In this document: one piece after another, positions 17,481 to 25,883 of the stretch
How positions within the stretch are numbered: the stretch's first letter is position 1
Layout: each line of letters begins with the position of its first letter
NCBI RefSeq assembly: GCF_001426905.1
Contig: NZ_LMFQ01000001.1
Location: forward strand, 310,001 to 374,000
From: Caulobacter sp. Root1455
GTDB taxonomy: Bacteria > Pseudomonadota > Alphaproteobacteria > Caulobacterales > Caulobacteraceae
DNA: 64,000 nt
Direction of reading: 5' to 3'
Notes under the pieces: generated by a model
Told to the model about the DNA's origin: nothing
Databases searched by the model: none
The model's input: the letters and a program-made list of their open reading frames with translations, nothing else
Program-made: the position numbers and the translations under genes

Positions 17481-17588
17481 GCCTGTCATCCCGGACAAGC
17501 GCGCAGCGCGCCGATCCGGGACCGACGCGTGAACTCAGCGCTTCCGGCGGTCCCGGATCTTCGCTGCGCTACGTCCGGGATGACAGGC
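17481..17588. repeat. Family D palindromic intergenic element, copy 1
   Basis: GCCTGTCATCCCGGAC and its complement bound a 108-bp unit. The core contains GCGCGCAGCGCGC. It separates the response regulator from the kinase inside an otherwise continuous operon. It is almost identical to the copy at 38170-38271. Confidence 0.85.
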
Positions 17589-17607
17589 TTCTTGAACAGG
17601 CGCGCCA

Positions 17608-17626
17608 CCTCCCCCACGGGGGGAGG
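17608..17626 (+). promoter_or_regulatory. Hairpin covering the ribosome binding site of the histidine kinase gene
   Basis: CCTCCCCC and GGGGGAGG can pair over a three-base loop. The right arm contains the GGAGG that lies eight bases before the kinase ATG at 17635. If it folds in RNA, translation of the kinase would be held down relative to the response regulator. The sequence resembles one end of a family C repeat. Confidence 0.45.
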
Positions 17627-17634
17627 ACCTAGTC

Positions 17635-18981
17635 ATGTTCCGGCTCCGCACGCGCCTCTTCATTCCCCGCCAGATCAAGCGGTGGCTGCCGACCTCGCTG
17701 TTCGGCCGCTCGCTGCTGATCATCGTCCTGCCCGTGGCGGTGATGCAGATCGCCGTCACCTGGGCGTTCTTCGACGCCCACTGGGAGACCGTCACCAGCC
17801 GCCTGTCCGAGGGCCTGGCCGGCGACGTCGCCTGGGCGGTGCAGACCTACAAGGACGACCCCTCGCCCGAGGCGCTGGACAAGATGGCCGAGCGGGCCGA
17901 GGAGTCGATGTCGCTGTCGATCGCCCTGCAGAAAGGCCGCAAGCTGCCGACCGGCCAGCGGCCGTCGCTGTTCGCCTCGCTGGACCGCTCGCTGCGCACG
18001 GCCCTGGACGACCGGCTGGACGACCCGTTCTGGTTCGACACCACCCGCTATCCCGGCCACGTCGACATCCGCGTGCAGGTCAAGGAGGGCGTGCTGCGGA
18101 TCATCGCCCCGCGCGACCGGGCCTTCGCCACCCAGGGCCACATCTTCATCCTGTGGATGGTGGTGGCCACCCTGCTGCTGACGGCGGTGGCGATCCTGTT
18201 CATCCGCAACCAGGTGCGGGCCATCGAGCGCCTGGCCGACGCGGCCGACGCCTTCGGGCGCGGCATCGACCAGGCGGCCTTCAAGCCGCACGGCGCGCGC
18301 GAGGTGCGCCAGGCGGCGACGGCCTTCCTGGCCATGAAGGCCCGCATCCAGCGCCATATCGAGCAGCGCACCGCCCTGCTGGCCAGCGTCAGCCACGACC
18401 TGCGCACGCCCCTGACCCGGCTGAAGCTGGAGATCGCCCTGGCCGAACCCAGCCCGCAGCTGGAGGCCATGGCCCGCGACCTCTCCGAAATGGAGCACAT
18501 GATTGACGAGTACCTGGCCTTCGCGCGCGGCGAGGGCGGCGAGGAAGCGCGGCAGGTCATGCTGCGGCCGCTGATCGAGGGCGTCTGCGAGGGCGCTCAG
18601 CGGGCCGGCGCCAGGGTCGAGGTGTCGATCGGCGACGACCTGTCGGCCACCCTTCGGCCCCAGGCCTTCAAGCGCGCCCTGGCCAACCTGATCGACAACG
18701 CCGCCTCGCATGGCGAGACCGTGCGGGTGTCCTCCACCGCCGCCCCGACCGGCGGGGTGTGGATCTTCGTCGACGACGACGGCCCCGGCATCCCCGACGA
18801 CCGCCACGAGGAGGCCTTCCGCCCGTTCAACCGCCTGGACGAGTCGCGGAACCAGAACGAGAAGGGCGTGGGCCTGGGCCTGGCCATCGCCCGCGACATG
18901 GCGCGGGGGCTGGGCGGCGAGCTGACGCTGCAGCGCTCGCCGATGGGCGGGCTGAGGGCGGTGCTGAGGTTGCCGGGTTAG
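17635..18981 (+). CDS. EnvZ-type sensor histidine kinase
   Basis: This 448-residue inner-membrane kinase has transmembrane helices at about residues 24-45 and 170-193, with a periplasmic region between them and a HAMP-like segment after. The phosphorylated histidine is in SHDLRTPLTRLKLE. The N box NLIDNAASHG, G1 DDDGPGIP and G2 GVGLGLAIA are present. It follows the PetR-like response regulator and is its probable partner. The stimulus is unknown. Confidence 0.92.
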   Translation: MFRLRTRLFIPRQIKRWLPTSLFGRSLLIIVLPVAVMQIAVTWAFFDAHWETVTSRLSEGLAGDVAWAVQTYKDDPSPEALDKMAERAEESMSLSIALQKGRKLPTGQRPSLFASLDRSLRTALDDRLDDPFWFDTTRYPGHVDIRVQVKEGVLRIIAPRDRAFATQGHIFILWMVVATLLLTAVAILFIRNQVRAIERLADAADAFGRGIDQAAFKPHGAREVRQAATAFLAMKARIQRHIEQRTALLASVSHDLRTPLTRLKLEIALAEPSPQLEAMARDLSEMEHMIDEYLAFARGEGGEEARQVMLRPLIEGVCEGAQRAGARVEVSIGDDLSATLRPQAFKRALANLIDNAASHGETVRVSSTAAPTGGVWIFVDDDGPGIPDDRHEEAFRPFNRLDESRNQNEKGVGLGLAIARDMARGLGGELTLQRSPMGGLRAVLRLPG

Positions 18982-18994
18982 ATCGGGGCAGAGC

Positions 18995-19137
18995 AGGACG
19001 CCCCCTCCGTCACGATGCGTATTCGCATCGCGCCACCTCCCCCGTTTTCACGGGTGAGGAAAGGACGGCGCGGATCACTTCTCCTCACCCGTGAAACGGG
19101 GGAGGTGGCGAGCAAAGCCCGACGGAGGGGGCGTCCT
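18995..19137. repeat. Family C palindromic intergenic element, copy 2
   Basis: AGGACGCCCCCTCCGTC at the left is complemented at the right end, and an inner pair (CACCTCCCCCGTTTTCACGG with its complement) fills most of the 143 bp. It sits between the convergent kinase and ThDP-enzyme genes. Its right edge overlaps two bases of the ThDP-enzyme stop codon. Confidence 0.75.
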
Positions 19138-20662
19138 ACCGCATCGCCGCTTCGATGAAATGCGGCCCCGGCTCGCGCATCGCCCGCGCCATGGCCTCGT
19201 CGAACGCCTCGGCCGTCTCGACCCGCTCGGCCGGCAGGCCCAGCCCGCCCGCCACCGACACCCAGTCGATGCGCGGGTCCGACAGGTCCAGCAGCCGCGA
19301 CGCCGCCGGGCCCGGCTCGCCGCCGCCGGTGCGGACCATCTCGATGCCGAGGATGCGGTAGGCGTGGTTGGCGAACACCACCACGGTGACGTCCAGCTTC
19401 TCGCGGGCGATCGTCCAGAGCCCTTGCACCGTGTACATCCCCGCCCCGTCGCCGTTCAGGCTCAACACCTTGCGGTCCGGGCAGGCCACGGCCGCGCCGA
19501 TGGCCAACGGGATGCCCTGGCCGATCGCCCCGCCGGTCAGGGACAGCCAGTCGTGGGCCCGGGCGTTGCGGGTCTGGGTGAAGATCGGCAAGCCGGCGGT
19601 CACCGCGTCGTCGGAGATGATCCCGCCCGTCGGCATGTGGCGGGCGATGGCCGCGCCCATCGCCCAGGCGTCCAGCTTTCCGGCCGGGGCCGGCGGCTTG
19701 GCGTAGGGCTCGACGGCCCCGGCGGCCGGCGCGCCCAACACCTCGGCGAGCGCGTCCAACGCGGCGGCCGCGTCGGTTCCGCGGTCGCTCAGGGTCAAGG
19801 TCGCGCAGCCGTCGGGAACCAGCACGCTGGGCCGGTCGGGATAGGCGAAGAAGGCCACCGGTTCGGTGGTGGCGACCAGCACCATCAGGTCCACGCCGTC
19901 GAGGTCCTTCAGGGCCTGCTCGCCGAAATAGGGCAGCTTGTCGGGCCGGAAGCGCCCTTCGCCGCGCGCCTGGCGGGCGGTGAAGGTGTCGGTCAGCACG
20001 CGGACGCCGGTGGCCGCGATCCGTCCGGCGGCGGCGACGGCGGCTTCGCCGCACGCGCCCGAGCCCAGCAGCAGGACCGGCTTGGCGGCGGCCTTCAGGG
20101 CCTTGGCGACGGCGGCGACGGCGGCCGGGTCCGGGGCGCGGAAGCGCGGCCGCGCGATCACCGGCCCGGCGGTGTCGGTCTCGTTCCAGGCGCTGTCGGC
20201 GGGCAGGATCAGGCAGGCCGCGCCGCCCGGCGCGCCGAAGCTGGCGGCCACGGCCTCGGCGGCCAGCGGCCCGACCGAATCAGCGCTGTCGGCCGACCTG
20301 ACCCAGATGGCGTTGGGCGCGGCCAGGGCGGCGATGTCTGAATTCAACGGCGCGTCGTACTGGCGATGATGGGTCGCGTGGTCGCCGATCACGTTGACCG
20401 TGGGGGTGAAGGCGCGGCGGGCGTTGTGCAGGTTGGCCGCGCCGTTGGCGTAGCCGGGACCCAGATGCAGCAGGGTGCAGGCCGGCGTCCCGGTCATCCG
20501 CCCGTAGCCGTCGGCCGCCCCGGTCGCCACGCCCTCGAACAGGCACAGCACGCTGCGCATCCGCGGCTCGCGGTCCAGAGCCGCGACGAACTGCATCTCG
20601 CTGGTGCCGGGATTGGCGAAACAGGCGGTGACGCCGTTGTCGGCCAGGGTGGCTTCCGACAT
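19136..20662 (-). CDS. Thiamine diphosphate enzyme, acetolactate synthase large subunit-like
   Basis: This 508-residue protein has the ThDP family order. An N-terminal domain carries the glutamate in LCLFEGVATGAADGYGRMTG and an alpha-helical HNARRAFTPTVNVIGDHATHH follows. The C-terminal pyrophosphate domain carries NGDGAGMYTVQGL. It could be an acetolactate synthase, benzoylformate decarboxylase or related 2-oxo acid decarboxylase; there is no regulatory subunit gene nearby. The N-terminus is about eight residues shorter than relatives if the ATG at 20662 is used. A TTG upstream would restore that length. The start is therefore uncertain. Confidence 0.85.
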   Translation of the reverse strand: MSEATLADNGVTACFANPGTSEMQFVAALDREPRMRSVLCLFEGVATGAADGYGRMTGTPACTLLHLGPGYANGAANLHNARRAFTPTVNVIGDHATHHRQYDAPLNSDIAALAAPNAIWVRSADSADSVGPLAAEAVAASFGAPGGAACLILPADSAWNETDTAGPVIARPRFRAPDPAAVAAVAKALKAAAKPVLLLGSGACGEAAVAAAGRIAATGVRVLTDTFTARQARGEGRFRPDKLPYFGEQALKDLDGVDLMVLVATTEPVAFFAYPDRPSVLVPDGCATLTLSDRGTDAAAALDALAEVLGAPAAGAVEPYAKPPAPAGKLDAWAMGAAIARHMPTGGIISDDAVTAGLPIFTQTRNARAHDWLSLTGGAIGQGIPLAIGAAVACPDRKVLSLNGDGAGMYTVQGLWTIAREKLDVTVVVFANHAYRILGIEMVRTGGGEPGPAASRLLDLSDPRIDWVSVAGGLGLPAERVETAEAFDEAMARAMREPGPHFIEAAMR

Positions 20663-20724
20663 TTCGTCGGGCGCGCCAACGCTGGTTGCGGGTTCGATGC
20701 ACGAAGATCCGCGACCCAAACCCC

Positions 20725-20755
20725 CGTCATCCTCGGACTTGGTCCGAGGATGACG
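20725..20755. repeat. Family F short REP palindrome, copy 2
   Basis: CGTCATCCTCGGAC and GTCCGAGGATGACG flank three bases. It lies in the divergent gap between the ThDP enzyme and the YhhN-family gene. Confidence 0.8.
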
Positions 20756-20845
20756 GTGAGGGAAGGTTGCGCGGACCCTGGCGCCTGTCGCAGTCTGGCC
20801 CGCGCCGAAGCGCCGCCGAAGAGCGGACCGGCCCAGGGGGAAGCG

Positions 20846-21535
20846 ATGTCTCAAACAACCAACCAGACCGAACGCCTGGCGAAGGCCGTGCTGATCGCCT
20901 CGATCCTGGCCGGGGTCAGCTATGTCGCGGCCTGGGACCGGGGCCTGCCGCAGGTCGTCGAACTGACCTGGAAGGGCCTGGGCGTGGGACTGCTGGCGGT
21001 CTACGCCGCCCTGAACGCCAGAAGCCTGAACGGCTGGCTGCTGGTCGCGGTGATGGCCTTCGGCGCCTTGGGCGACGTGCTGCTGGGCGCGGCCGGACTG
21101 ACGGTCGGGGCGCTGGCCTTCCTGGCCGGACACCTGGTCGCCATCGGCCTCTATCTGCGCAACCGGCGACCGAAGCCCGCCCGCAGCCAACTGGCCCTGG
21201 CGCTCGTGCTGGTTCCGGCCGTGGTGACCGTCGCCTTCCTGCTGCCCGCCGACCGGGCTGGCGCGCCGGGCGTGGCGTTCTACAGCCTGGGCCTGGCGCT
21301 GATGGCGGCGACCGCCTGGCTCAGCCGGTTCCCGCGCCATCGAGTCGGCGCGGGCGCGCTGATGTTCGTGGTCTCCGACCTGCTGATCTTCGGCCGAGGC
21401 GGACCCTGGCCGGACAGCTTCACGGTCGGGCTGGCGGTGTGGGGGCTGTACTATTTCGGGCAGATGCTGATCTGCGTGGGGGTGGTGCGGGCGCTCATGG
21501 AAGGTCCTCCCCCCGTGGGGGAGGTGTCGGCGTAG
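20846..21535 (+). CDS. YhhN-family membrane protein (lysoplasmalogenase family)
   Basis: This 229-residue protein has seven to eight hydrophobic helices. Landmarks of the YhhN/TMEM86 family are visible: the acidic MAFGALGDVLLG, FLAGHLVAIGLYL, GALMFVVSDLLIF and a final WGLYYFGQMLICVG. Family members hydrolyse the vinyl ether of lysoplasmalogens, or have uncharacterised roles in bacteria. The last nine residues (GPPPVGEVSA) are encoded by the edge of a family C repeat, so the native end has been replaced or extended. Confidence 0.8.
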   Translation: MSQTTNQTERLAKAVLIASILAGVSYVAAWDRGLPQVVELTWKGLGVGLLAVYAALNARSLNGWLLVAVMAFGALGDVLLGAAGLTVGALAFLAGHLVAIGLYLRNRRPKPARSQLALALVLVPAVVTVAFLLPADRAGAPGVAFYSLGLALMAATAWLSRFPRHRVGAGALMFVVSDLLIFGRGGPWPDSFTVGLAVWGLYYFGQMLICVGVVRALMEGPPPVGEVSA

Positions 21536-21638
21536 CCGACGGAGGGGGGAGCGGTCGGATGACGGCCGGGTCCGGGACCGACGATCCTAAGACTCCCCCC
21601 ACCGGCCTTCGGCCGCCTCCCCCACAGGGGGAGGGCCT
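21504..21638. repeat. Family C palindromic intergenic element, copy 3
   Basis: GTCCTCCCCCCGTGGGGGAGG at the left pairs with CCTCCCCCACAGGGGGAGG at the right, and inner TCGGCGTAGCCGA and CGGCCTTCGGCCG hairpins are present. It begins inside the YhhN-family coding sequence and ends just before the convergent CoA ligase stop. Confidence 0.8.
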
Positions 21639-21641
21639 GAT

Positions 21642-23462
21642 TCAGGAAAACACCATCACCCCGTCATCCGGCTCGTCCGCGAACAGCCGCGCCAGCTCCG
21701 CCGGCCGCCGTTCCCGGGCCATGGCCTGGTTGATGTAGCCCTTGTCGGTCAGCTCGCCGGACGCCGCATCGGGCGGGCCGTCCAGGATCAGCGCGCGGGT
21801 CACCTTGCCGCCGCCCTTGGCCAGGCTGTTCAGCCGTTCCAGCCCGGCGCGGACCGCCGCCTTCACCGCCTCGGGCTCGCCGATCCGCAGACAGGCCTTG
21901 GGGTCGAGGAACAGCATCAGCCCCACGCCGGCCTGCCCCTCGCCGCAGACCACGGCGTCCGACACCGCCCCGGCGATCGCCGAGACCGCCGCCACCCGCA
22001 GGGCGCCGGCCACCACGAACGTGCCGTTGGCCAGCTTGAAGTTCTCGACCAGCCGTCCGTCGAACACCAGGCCCGCCGAGGGGTTCAGCCGGTCGGCCAG
22101 CTTGGCCGCGTCGCCCAGCCGGTAGAAGCCGTCCTCGTCGAACGCCGCCGCCGAGGCCTCGGGCATGTCCAGATACCCGGGCGAGACCTGCGGGCCCTTG
22201 ACCCGGATCTCGAACTTGTCGGGCGGACCGTCGGCGACCGGGACCAGCTTGACCGCCGTGCCGGGCGTGGGCAGGCCGACCATGCCCGAGCGGGCGTTCA
22301 GCCAGTGAATGTTGCAGGCGGTCGGGCCGGTCTCGGTGGCGCCGTAGCCGGCCGCGAAGGTCACCCGGCAGCCGATCGTGCGCAGCGCCACGGCCTGGAC
22401 CCGGTCCAGGATCGACTGGGCCATCGACGCCCCGCCGTACTGCAGCACCCGCACCTTCTCGAAGAACCGGGCCGCCAGGGCGTGGTCGCGCTCCAGCTCG
22501 CCGACCAGCAGGCCCCAGCCGGCCGGGACCATGTTGTGATAGGTCGTCGCCACTTCGCGCAGGTTGCGGATCGTCTCGTCGAAGCGGCCGGTCACCGGCT
22601 GGCCGGCGTCGATGTACAGGGTCCCGCCCCGGTGCAGCACCATGTGCAGGATGGCGTTGGCGCCCAGGCTGTGGCTCCAGGGCGCGGAATTGACCAGCAC
22701 CGGCGGGTCGGGGTCCTCGTAGCAGGCGGCGATCTGGGCGGCGTTCAGCGCGACATTGGCGTGGGTGCAGATCACCGCCTTGGGCAGGCCGGTCGAGCCC
22801 GAGGTCAGCAGCAGCTTGGCGACGTCGTCGGGCCGGCAGGCGGGCGGGACCGGATCGCCGGCCGCCAAGGTCTCGAACCCCACGTCGCCATCGCGGGCGT
22901 TGCGGCTGGCCACGACCGGCAGGCCGGCCAGGAACGGCGCGGCCAGGGCGTCGGCGAAGGCCTCGGCGTCGTCGACATAGACCGCCGCCGGCTTCAGCCG
23001 CTCGACCGCGAAGGCCAGGCGGGAGAGGTCCGCGCCCTTCAGGCCGTACTGCGGCGAGACCGGGGCGATCGGCGCGCCCAGGCTCATGGCCGCGTAGCCG
23101 ACCAGGGCGTTGTCGATCCCGTTGCGGGCCAGGATCAGCAGGGGCTTGCCGCGCGACAGCCCCCCCTTTCCCGAATCAAGCCTGGAAAGACCGCCGGCCA
23201 GGCGGGCGACCTGATCGGCCGCCTCGGCATAGGTCACGGTTCGCCAGCCCTCTGCCCCGGCCGCCGGCCGCTCGGCCAGCCAGACGCGGTGCGGGGTCTG
23301 CGACGCCCAGCGGACCAGCGGCGCGGTCACGGTCTGGACGGTTTTGGAATAGGGCGTGGGATTGCGCAGGATCAGGACGTCGCCGCGTCGTTCGACGTCA
23401 AGCGCCCGGGGCGCGTAGCGGGCGTCGCGGAACGGCGCTTGGGTCTCTTGCGTCCCATCCAT
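21642..23462 (-). CDS. Feruloyl-CoA synthase-like AMP-forming CoA ligase (copy 2)
   Basis: This 606-residue adenylate-forming ligase has the AMP-binding loop KLLLTSGSTGLPKAVICTH. FAAGYGATETGP, GYLDMPEASAAAFDEDGFYR and VFDGRLVENFKLANGTFVV follow, and the C-terminus ends in LTDKGYINQAMARERR. These features match feruloyl-CoA synthases. It is a divergent paralogue of the ligase at 5501. The ATG at 23462 has no clear Shine-Dalgarno sequence. A longer reading to 23513 runs to the edge of a family A repeat and is less likely. The substrate is inferred. Confidence 0.85.
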   Translation of the reverse strand: MDGTQETQAPFRDARYAPRALDVERRGDVLILRNPTPYSKTVQTVTAPLVRWASQTPHRVWLAERPAAGAEGWRTVTYAEAADQVARLAGGLSRLDSGKGGLSRGKPLLILARNGIDNALVGYAAMSLGAPIAPVSPQYGLKGADLSRLAFAVERLKPAAVYVDDAEAFADALAAPFLAGLPVVASRNARDGDVGFETLAAGDPVPPACRPDDVAKLLLTSGSTGLPKAVICTHANVALNAAQIAACYEDPDPPVLVNSAPWSHSLGANAILHMVLHRGGTLYIDAGQPVTGRFDETIRNLREVATTYHNMVPAGWGLLVGELERDHALAARFFEKVRVLQYGGASMAQSILDRVQAVALRTIGCRVTFAAGYGATETGPTACNIHWLNARSGMVGLPTPGTAVKLVPVADGPPDKFEIRVKGPQVSPGYLDMPEASAAAFDEDGFYRLGDAAKLADRLNPSAGLVFDGRLVENFKLANGTFVVAGALRVAAVSAIAGAVSDAVVCGEGQAGVGLMLFLDPKACLRIGEPEAVKAAVRAGLERLNSLAKGGGKVTRALILDGPPDAASGELTDKGYINQAMARERRPAELARLFADEPDDGVMVFS

Positions 23463-23516
23463 GAGTCGAAGTGTTAACCAGGCCGTGGCGGGTGGCAATC
23501 CACCATCCCTCATTGT

Positions 23517-23642
23517 CCGCTCATCCCGGCCAACGCCGGGACCCAGATGGAAAGGCTGAGATGGCCTCCAGAATGCTCTGAGCTCGTCCCGTCAGCCCCA
23601 CCGCTACGGGATCTGGATCCCGGCATTCGCCGGGATGAGCGG
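23517..23642. repeat. Family A palindromic intergenic element, copy 2
   Basis: This 126-bp copy has the same terminal inverted repeats as copy 1, with two changes in the left end (CCAACGCC in place of CGAATGCC). It lies upstream of the CoA ligase and just after the stop of the ECF42-type sigma gene, in a tandem rather than convergent gap. Confidence 0.85.
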
Positions 23643-23644
23643 TT

Positions 23645-24925
23645 TTAGAGATGGGCCGCCTGCCCTCGCCTGCGCTCCAGCCACAACCGCTCGGCCGGGG
23701 CGGGGTCCAGGGCCAGGGCGCGGTCATAGGCGGCGAGGGCCTCGGCGCCGCGGCCCAGCCGGGCCAGCAGGTCGGCGCGCACGGCGTGGAACGGGCCGAA
23801 GTCGCGAAAGGCGGTCGAGTCCAGCCAGTCGACCTCGGCCAGGGCCAGGGCGGGTCCCGAGATCTCGGCCACCGCCACGGCGCGGTTCAGCCGCACCACC
23901 GCGTCGTCGCGCCATCGCAGCAGGGCGTCGTAGAGAGCCAGCACGGCGGGCCAGGGCGGCGGCTCGTCCAGGCCGGCGCGCGAGCACCAGGCCGCGTGGA
24001 TGGCCGCCTGAAGCTGGCGCGGTCCGGGCCGCCGCCAGCGGGCGGCGCGGCGCAGCAGGTTTTCGGCGTCGACGATCAGCGGCCACCGCCACAGGGCCGG
24101 ATCCTGTTCCGACAACGGCGTCATCGCTCCGCTGTCGTCCAGCCGGGCCGGGCGGCGGGCCTCGGCGTAGCGGACCAGGGCGGCGAAGGCCAGGCACTCC
24201 GGCTCATTGGGCAGCAGGTCGGCCAGGACGGCGGTCAGGTCCAGCATCTCCTGGGCGTAGCCGGCGTGCTGGCCCGCGCCGGCCGCGTCCTCGTGGGCCT
24301 TGGCGTAGGCGATCTCCAGGGTCGACAGCACCGCCCCGATCCGCTCGGGCCAGGCTTCCGGACCGGGCACCTCGAAGGCGATGCCGGCCTGGGCGATCTT
24401 GCGCTTGGCCCGCACCAGGCGCTGGGCCAGGGTCGGTTCGGACACCAGGAAGGCCCGGGCGATCTCCTGGGTCGACAGCCCGCAGACCAGGCGCAGGGTC
24501 AGGGCCGCGCGGGCGTCGGGCGCGACGGCCGGGTGGCAGCAGACGAAGATCAGCCGCAGCCGCTCGTCCGGGATCAGGCGCGCATCGTCGATCATCGCGT
24601 CCTCCGCGCTGGGGGGCGGCGGCGGCGGGTCGGGGACCAGCCGGCTCCGCACGCCGCGCCGCCGCAGCATGTCCAGCGCCCGCCGCTGGGCGACGCTGTA
24701 GAGCCAGGCGGCCGGGTCGCGGGGCTCCCCCCCGCCTTCCTTAGGGTCTTTCGGCCAGGCCTGGGCCGCGTTCAGGCAGGCCTCGGCGAACGCCTCCTCG
24801 GCCAGGTCCAGGTCGCGGAACTTGGCGGCCAGGGCGGCGATCACCCGCCCACCGTGCGTCCGCGCCGCCTGGTCGAGGAGACCCTTGCCCATGGACGGCG
24901 CTTTGTCTTGGCGCATTTTCTTCAC
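23645..24925 (-). CDS. ECF42-type RNA polymerase sigma factor with TPR-like C-terminal extension
   Basis: This 426-residue sigma factor has regions 2 and 4 in the first 190 residues (DLDLAEEAFAEACLNAAQAW, PAAWLYSVAQRRALDML, LTLRLVCGLSTQEIARAFLV). A long helical C-terminal extension ends in TPR-like repeats (AVRADLLARLGRGAEALAAYDRALALDP). This layout, with adjacent DGPF proteins and no anti-sigma gene, defines the ECF42 group. The extension is thought to be needed for activity in that group. The start appears to be GTG at 24925. It is the last gene of an operon with two DGPF genes. Confidence 0.9.
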   Translation of the reverse strand: MKKMRQDKAPSMGKGLLDQAARTHGGRVIAALAAKFRDLDLAEEAFAEACLNAAQAWPKDPKEGGGEPRDPAAWLYSVAQRRALDMLRRRGVRSRLVPDPPPPPPSAEDAMIDDARLIPDERLRLIFVCCHPAVAPDARAALTLRLVCGLSTQEIARAFLVSEPTLAQRLVRAKRKIAQAGIAFEVPGPEAWPERIGAVLSTLEIAYAKAHEDAAGAGQHAGYAQEMLDLTAVLADLLPNEPECLAFAALVRYAEARRPARLDDSGAMTPLSEQDPALWRWPLIVDAENLLRRAARWRRPGPRQLQAAIHAAWCSRAGLDEPPPWPAVLALYDALLRWRDDAVVRLNRAVAVAEISGPALALAEVDWLDSTAFRDFGPFHAVRADLLARLGRGAEALAAYDRALALDPAPAERLWLERRRGQAAHL

Positions 24926-24956
24926 GCGAACCGGCGTCCACTTGCCTCGAAAATGC

Positions 24957-25310
24957 TTACGTCGTCCCGTCGATCACCGGCCGCACCTCGACCGAGCCGT
25001 CGCCCGACAGCGGCAGCTTGCGGGCCCAGGCCAGGGCGGCGTCGAGGTCGGGCGCCTCGATCAGGTAGAAGCCGCCCAGCTGCTCCTTGCTCTCGGCGAA
25101 CGGCCCGTCGTGCAGGCCGCACTGGCCGTTGGCCCGGCGCACGGTGGTGGCGGTGTTGGCGGTCTTCAGGCCCGCGCCACCGCGCATCAGACCCTTCTCG
25201 ACCAGCTCGGCGGCGAAAGCTTCGTGCTGGGCGATGATGTCTTGCCAGGCGCGGCCGTTCTCGTCGCGATAGACGGCTTCGTCCTCGTAGATCAGCAGGG
25301 CGTATTGCAT
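24957..25310 (-). CDS. DGPF (YciI-related) protein 2
   Basis: This 117-residue YciI-like protein contains the diagnostic HDGPFAESKEQLGGFYLIEA. AGGAGGATC precedes the ATG at 25310. It is transcribed with, and ends 31 bp before, the ECF42-type sigma gene. A promoter matching that of the first DGPF gene lies upstream. Members of this family are small ferredoxin-fold proteins of unknown role and common partners of ECF42 factors. Confidence 0.9.
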   Translation of the reverse strand: MQYALLIYEDEAVYRDENGRAWQDIIAQHEAFAAELVEKGLMRGGAGLKTANTATTVRRANGQCGLHDGPFAESKEQLGGFYLIEAPDLDAALAWARKLPLSGDGSVEVRPVIDGTT

Positions 25311-25368
25311 GGATCGATCCTCCTCGACGACCAGGCCGGCGGAGGCGCCGCCTCGGTCTCGGATCAGA

Positions 25369-25395
25369 GACGGGGCAGCCTCGCCGGACTCGACA
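25369..25395 (-). promoter_or_regulatory. Predicted ECF42 promoter before DGPF gene 2
   Basis: Read on the minus strand, TGTCGA (25395-25390) and CGTC (25372-25369) are separated by exactly 17 bases. The same pair at the same spacing occurs upstream of the first DGPF gene. This agrees with the ECF42 promoter type as I recall it. Confidence 0.7.
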
Positions 25396-25422
25396 TTCAC
25401 CCGCAAGTTTTTTGGCCGGCGC

Positions 25423-25779
25423 TCAGCAGGGGTTGTAGACCACCGCCCGGACCTCGACCTTGCCGCCCACGATCTGCGGGATCTTCCGCGCCCAGGCCTC
25501 GGCGGCGGCCATGTCGGGCGCCTCGATCAGGTAGAAGCCGGCCAGTTGCTCCTTGGTCTCGGCGAACGGCCCGTCGTGGACCACCTGGCCCTCGGCGGTC
25601 TGGGCGATGGTGCGGGCGGCCGGCGTGTCGGCCAGGCGCGCGCCCAGCCATTCCATGCCGGCGGCCCGCAGTTCGCCCTGCAGCCCCTCGTGCGCCGCGA
25701 TGATGTCCGGCAGGGCGGCCTGGTTCTCCGGCCGCGCCCAGTCGGCTTCGCTGGAATAGATCATCAGCAGGTATTTCAT
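25423..25779 (-). CDS. DGPF (YciI-related) protein 1
   Basis: This 118-residue YciI-like protein begins MKYLLMIYSSEADW and contains HDGPFAETKEQLAGFYLIEA. GGAGGG precedes the ATG. It is the first gene of the three-gene set leading to the ECF42-type sigma factor. It shares most of its core with the second DGPF protein, so the pair arose by duplication. Function unknown beyond association with the sigma factor. Confidence 0.9.
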   Translation of the reverse strand: MKYLLMIYSSEADWARPENQAALPDIIAAHEGLQGELRAAGMEWLGARLADTPAARTIAQTAEGQVVHDGPFAETKEQLAGFYLIEAPDMAAAEAWARKIPQIVGGKVEVRAVVYNPC

Positions 25780-25819
25780 CGCACCCTCCGTCGACGCGCG
25801 CCGCGCGCCCTCGCTGAAA

Positions 25820-25846
25820 GACGCGCGAGGTCGGAGGGATTCGACA
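25820..25846 (-). promoter_or_regulatory. Predicted ECF42 promoter before DGPF gene 1
   Basis: On the minus strand TGTCGA (25846-25841) is followed after 17 bases by CGTC (25823-25820), about 40 bp before the start codon. The identical motif pair and spacing upstream of the second DGPF gene make chance unlikely. Confidence 0.75.
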
Positions 25847-25883
25847 GGGGGCGTGAGGAAAAGTCGAGAGGCGGTGCGGTGAA

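Noticed and set aside
19136..21340. Extended 734-codon reading of the ThDP enzyme
   Set aside because: The upstream part is antisense to the YhhN-family gene and lacks ThDP domain features. The frame from 20662 gives the family core.
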